NCBI GenBank assembly: GCA_003833135.1
Contig: QZLH01000593.1
Coordinates: 13,687 to 51,927 of the forward strand
DNA length: 38,241 bases
Direction: 5' to 3'
Source: Oehlia diaphana
Lineage: Eukaryota; Glomeromycota; Glomeromycetes; Glomerales; Glomeraceae
A program made the position numbers and the translations under genes. The notes under the pieces were generated by a model, which did not search any database, had not been told where the DNA came from, and saw only the letters and a program-made list of their open reading frames with translations. Below are positions 34,603 through 38,241 of this stretch, in pieces. Every line of letters starts with the position of its first letter. Position 1 is the first letter of the stretch.

Positions 34603-36554
34603 ATGAGTTGTGCTTTCTCAAAATTTAAATATAGCGCGTTAGGCGTAAGGCTAAATTCCAACAAAGTTTTAGGTTTATTTTCAACCACGCATAAGCGAAA
34701 TTATGCAGTTTCCACTGAAGAGGTAACAACTATGTCAGTTTTAAATAACACCATATAATTTAGCACGTTTTTCGAACATAAATTGGTAATTTTTATTAAA
34801 TTCTATCCTCTAGAATTTTTTTATTAACAACGTTCATGTTTAACTTTCGATTTAATTTTTACATAGCCTTTGAAAAAGACACCTTTGTACGACTTTCACG
34901 TTGAAAATGGCGGGAAAATGGTGAGTCATAAAATTTTTATATTTTCTAAAATTATTCAAGAAAAAGTATCATTATTGATATATGTATATACATATATTTT
35001 AGGTTCCTTTTGCTGGTTGGTCTATGCCAGTTCAATATTCAAGCTTAGGAGTGCTAGCGTCGCATCTGCACACTCGTGAGAACGCTTCATTATTCGATGT
35101 ATCACATATGCTCCAGATGAGGTAAATCGACAAGATCATCGTCCCTTTTATGACGACTGTCTAATCCATAGCGGTTGCTAATTTTCAATCTATATATCTT
35201 CTTAGACTTTCTGGAAGAGATCGTGTGTCTTTTCTTGAAAAGTTAGTCGTGGCTGATCTAGAAGAATTACCAGTTGATAATTCTATTTTATCAGTTTTCA
35301 CTAACGAAAATGGAGGCATTATTGATGATACTGTTATATGCAAACATAATGATCACATTCATATAGTCTCTAATGCCGCTTGTGCTGATAAAGATACTAC
35401 TCATATTCGTAAAGAAATAAACAAGTTTCAGCAACGAGGTGGCGATGTTAATTTAAAAATTATTGATGATCATGCTTTGTTGGCTCTGCAAGGTATTAAT
35501 CAATTTTGAAAGTATAATTATTATAAAAGAATGTAAATCTATATTTTTAAATAGGTCCCAAAGCTGCATCAGTTCTTCAAGAGTTATGCGATAAAGACTT
35601 GAGTGATTTTATGTTTATGACGGCACGCCACCTGAACATAAAAGGCTTTGATTGTCATGTGACGCGTTCAGGATATACTGGGGAAGATGGGTTTGAGGTA
35701 AAAATTATTTTACTTTTACTTATAATTTAATTTCACTATCTTCGTATATTATTATTGTTAATAACTTTGCTACTATGCTATTTTCAAAATTATTTCATTC
35801 CTTTAACTTAAATTTAATGAAATTATAATTTTCAATATTATTACAAGATTGGCGTTCCGTCACCAGCTTCTGTACATTTAGCAAACCTTCTTTTAAAATA
35901 TCCCAGTGTTCAATTAGCTGGGTTAGGTGCTCGCGATAGTTTGCGATTAGAAGCTGGATTATGTTTGTATGGTCATGATCTTGATGAAACAACGACACCG
36001 GTAGAAGCCGGTTTAACGTGGACAATTGGTAGTTCAATTTGTTTATTAAGTTATTGTCAAGTTTACACTTTTTAACGTTTGATGTTTGTATTAAATTTAA
36101 TAGGCAAACGAAGAAGAAAAGAAAGTGATTTTTTAGGAGCTGAACATGTAATACCTCAAATAAAAGGAGGAGTAATGCGTCGACGAATTGGTTTTATTGT
36201 TGAAGGTGCACCGGCAAGAGGTATTTTTTACAACTTCTTTTGGTATTTATAGACAATATTAATATAAATTGTTTGATCAGAAAATGCCGAAATTTACAAT
36301 AACAAAGACGAGTTAATTGGTAAGACATATGTTTTATTTATATCTTTCTATTATAGTATTTATTTATTTTTGTCTTATTAGGCAAAGTAACAAGTGGGGG
36401 ACCATCTCCTTCATTGCAAAAAAATATTGCGATGGGTTATGTTAAATCAGGATTTCACAAACTCTCAACTGAACTTCAGGTTAAAGTTAGAAATCGCATG
36501 CAAAAGGCTCAAGTTGTTAAAATGCCGTTTGTTCCTACAAGGTATTATAAATAA
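34603..36554 (+). CDS. GCV1: Aminomethyltransferase (glycine cleavage system T-protein), mitochondrial
   Basis: Exons: 34603-34722, 34867-34920, 35003-35121, 35206-35492, 35555-35697, 35848-36028, 36104-36220, 36281-36319, 36382-36554; 410 residues. Residues 1-~35 are basic and free of acidic residues ([29 protein letters not shown]), a typical mitochondrial presequence. The mature protein starts with [20 protein letters not shown] and has [30 protein letters not shown] (with the folate-site Glu), [20 protein letters not shown], and [18 protein letters not shown]-protein takes the aminomethyl group from H-protein, releases ammonia and passes methylene to tetrahydrofolate, feeding one-carbon metabolism. 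The core is uninterrupted and all catalytic-region motifs are present. Confidence 0.96.
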
Positions 36555-36932
36555 ATATTTAGATGGAATAAGAAAATATTCAACTTAATTTATACTTGGA
36601 TAATAGTAGTATAATTTGGCTAAAAGCAATTTGGTAATTACAAGTATAAATACAAATAAATTGATTTATTGCAAATGCTCCATTGCAACATTATTTGTTA
36701 AGCACCTCGTCCGAGGCCTTAATTTTCTTTTTATTGTTTCTTTTATCGTTTCTTTCACTAAATCTAGCATGTGACAGCTCTATTTATAAAAGTCACATGA
36801 TCACTAGTATTTCAACTGTACGATATTTCATAAAAGTTGGAGAAAAATATGTCGTATGATATATAACATGCGCCAAACTATTTTATAATTCGTACAATTT
36901 TTCATTAAACAATTTACATTTCTATTCCTTCC
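36555..36932. other. Intergenic region downstream of the T-protein gene
   Basis: About 380 bp. It holds the 3' UTR of the T-protein gene and an AT-rich strip with a GC-richer patch near 36700-36715. No exon or RNA gene recognised. Confidence 0.55.
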
Positions 36933-37619
36933 ATGGCTCAAATTCTCGTAGATGTTTTCTTGGTGACTTTTACTGAATTGAAGAATGATCTTTCTTCTTT
37001 GTATTCATGGTCTTGGGGAATACAATATGGTTACCAAATGATTTCGAAGCCAATTATTATATTATATTATCTTTTCAAGAATACTAACACTTAATTACAT
37101 GAATTTTTTCACACGAATTCCAGGCACAAAGGAAAAATACTGGAACAATTTAAATTTTTAGTAAATGTAAGAATGTAAATTATTTTCTGTTGATATCCGA
37201 ATGCAAGTTCCTTTTAAACCTACTTTCATTTCTTGACATTAATTTTAAGTCCATTATTGAACGGACTTTACAAAATTTGAATTAGAGAAAAGTGAATTGT
37301 GTGGTTAAATACTAAATCGGCATAAATTTTAATAATGTGAAAAGACCTTACACATTGTTAAGCAATGTGAACATTAAAAAATATTATTTTACAACCGATG
37401 CTCGAGTGTATTTATCCCATCCTTAGGGAATAAATATTTGAGAAAATCATCATAACTCTTAATAATGAATTAAATAATGGCAAGAATAGGAAAGATATTT
37501 GAACATTACAGAATTCCCACCTTTACACGCCTTCAAACTTTATGCTTGCCATTTAATATCGAAGGTTTAATAATTGAAAAATCTGGTGGGAAATTTTAGA
37601 AATTGATTTATGCCATTCA
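36933..37619 (+). pseudogene. Decayed F-box/LRR-type gene
   Basis: A short frame at 36933-37094 starts MAQILVDVFLVTFTELKNDL and continues SSLYSWSWGIQYGYQMISKP. This fits the fungal F-box pattern (D-x-L-x-E-I-F-x-x-L ... L-x-S-C-x-L-V-N-R-x-W-C), with the Cys and the NRxWC part lost. The middle is interrupted by stops in all frames. At 37477-37599 a second short frame reads IPTFTRLQTLCLPF and then GLIIEKSGGKF, like the leucine-rich half of the F-box proteins that are abundant in Rhizophagus. Order and direction agree with one gene broken by stops and frame changes. No intact protein can be made. Confidence 0.45.
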
Positions 37620-38008
37620 CTTAAGTTTTTTGACTAATCGTGAAATCAAATCACTGTTCAAAATTTGACTCAAAATATATTTTATAACAAAACCCAATGG
37701 AGACAAAGTGACAAACTATTAAAGTTATGAGCAAGGGGCAATCTAATCAAAACTCCGAGTAAATTTGAAATAATTTATGGACCTTTTTGAATACCTACGG
37801 ACATTCCTCTTTCAGTAAGAAAGAAAAACTACTGTTCTTGAAATATATCAATTCCTATAATTCCTATAAAATTTTACAGAAAAGTTAAAAAAATACTGTT
37901 GAATCTACCACTTTTCTTAATCAAATAGTATAGATGAGAAGTTTTTTAAAAGTAATTTTATTATTTAATTAATATTTAACATTTATTTATTCTTTAAAGT
38001 ACATTTTA
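37620..38008. other. Intergenic sequence, possibly the eroded end of the F-box relic
   Basis: About 390 bp of AT-rich DNA with stops in every frame. Some stretches could be remnants of the leucine-rich part of the preceding relic, but nothing specific can be claimed. The last ~40 bp should include the 3' UTR of the gene entering from the right. Confidence 0.35.
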
Positions 38009-38088
38009 TCATAATTCCAATTTCCAAATACCTTCACCGGTTATTATCACAAGATCCTTTTCATGATCCTGCATTCCTGCAATATCAC
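38009..38088 (-). CDS. Last exon of a gene entering from the right edge (partial)
   Basis: The minus strand has an acceptor (gtttatttag) immediately before 38088. It is followed by an open stretch of 26 codons (GDIAGMQDHEKDLV and ITGEGIWKLEL) closed by TGA at 38009-38011. The exon would enter in phase with one base left over from the previous exon. The peptide looks like real protein and stands out from the AT-rich flanks, but it is too short to name a family. The preceding intron and the rest of the gene would lie upstream, at or beyond the window edge. Confidence 0.35.
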
Positions 38089-38138
38089 CTAAATAAACAA
38101 TAAATAATTTTATACTGTATTTAGAGATGTGCCACTTA

Positions 38139-38161
38139 GTGTTATATAACATATATAACAC
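38139..38161. repeat. Short AT palindrome
   Basis: gtgttatat (38139-38147) is mirrored by atataacac (38153-38161), a 9-bp perfect inverted repeat around a 5-base spacer, in intronic or intergenic DNA. It may be chance in such AT-rich sequence. Confidence 0.3.
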
Positions 38162-38241
38162 ATATATATAATTAAAAAAATACATACAATATGAATAAAA
38201 ATTTTTATAAATACAATATATACTTTTATTATTCTATATTA

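Noticed and set aside
35795..36037. Minus-strand 80-codon frame over the T-protein gene
   Set aside because: Shadow of exon 6, whose plus strand encodes the conserved [13 protein letters not shown] motif.
1..38241. tRNA, rRNA or CRISPR features
   Set aside because: Scanned for T-loop-like GGTTCGAAT patterns and regularly spaced repeats; only chance matches inside exons were found.

Overview
The window reads as nuclear DNA from a strongly AT-rich, intron-dense fungus. The protein set, about 91 short introns in ten genes, and relics of gene families that are greatly expanded in arbuscular mycorrhizal fungi (F-box/LRR, PD-(D/E)XK 'Crinkler-type' and Uma2-like proteins) suggest Glomeromycotina, close to Rhizophagus. 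That assignment is inference. All gene models below were spliced by hand; each of the ten intact models closes in frame from ATG to stop.

Layout. 1-2.6 kb is AT-rich DNA with palindromic repeats at the left edge. 2.6-8.9 kb (+) is a DIP2-type protein with two adenylate-forming-like domains. 9.07-9.70 kb (-) is the AP-2 clathrin adaptor sigma subunit, divergent from the exocyst subunit SEC3 at 9.96-14.3 kb (+). 15.4-17.7 kb (-) is a SAMHD1-like dNTP triphosphohydrolase without a SAM domain, divergent from NPRL2/NPR2 of GATOR1 at 18.0-19.8 kb (+). A small inverted-repeat element with G-tracts lies at 19.95-20.08 kb. 20.6-25.2 kb (+) is an unrecognised long coiled-coil protein of 1142 residues. 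25.8-27.5 kb (+) is a SLY41-like transporter.

28.2-31.3 kb is the accessory part: a short doubtful ORF, a Uma2-like PD-(D/E)XK-fold gene (+), a tandem duplication, and a decayed PD-(D/E)XK gene (-) converging on it. 31.6-34.4 kb (-) is the cytoplasmic dynein intermediate chain, divergent from the mitochondrial glycine-cleavage T-protein at 34.6-36.6 kb (+). A decayed F-box/LRR-type gene lies at 36.9-37.6 kb, and the last exon of a gene entering from the right (-) at about 38.0 kb.

The housekeeping genes are not an operon and share no single pathway. They cover membrane traffic (APS2, SEC3, SLY41, dynein IC), nutrient signalling (NPRL2), nucleotide pools (SAMHD1), lipid metabolism (DIP2) and one-carbon metabolism (T-protein). 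Three pairs are divergent across short shared promoters of about 237-357 bp. The most unusual material is the 28-31 kb island of two different PD-(D/E)XK-fold genes and the G-rich inverted-repeat element near 20 kb.
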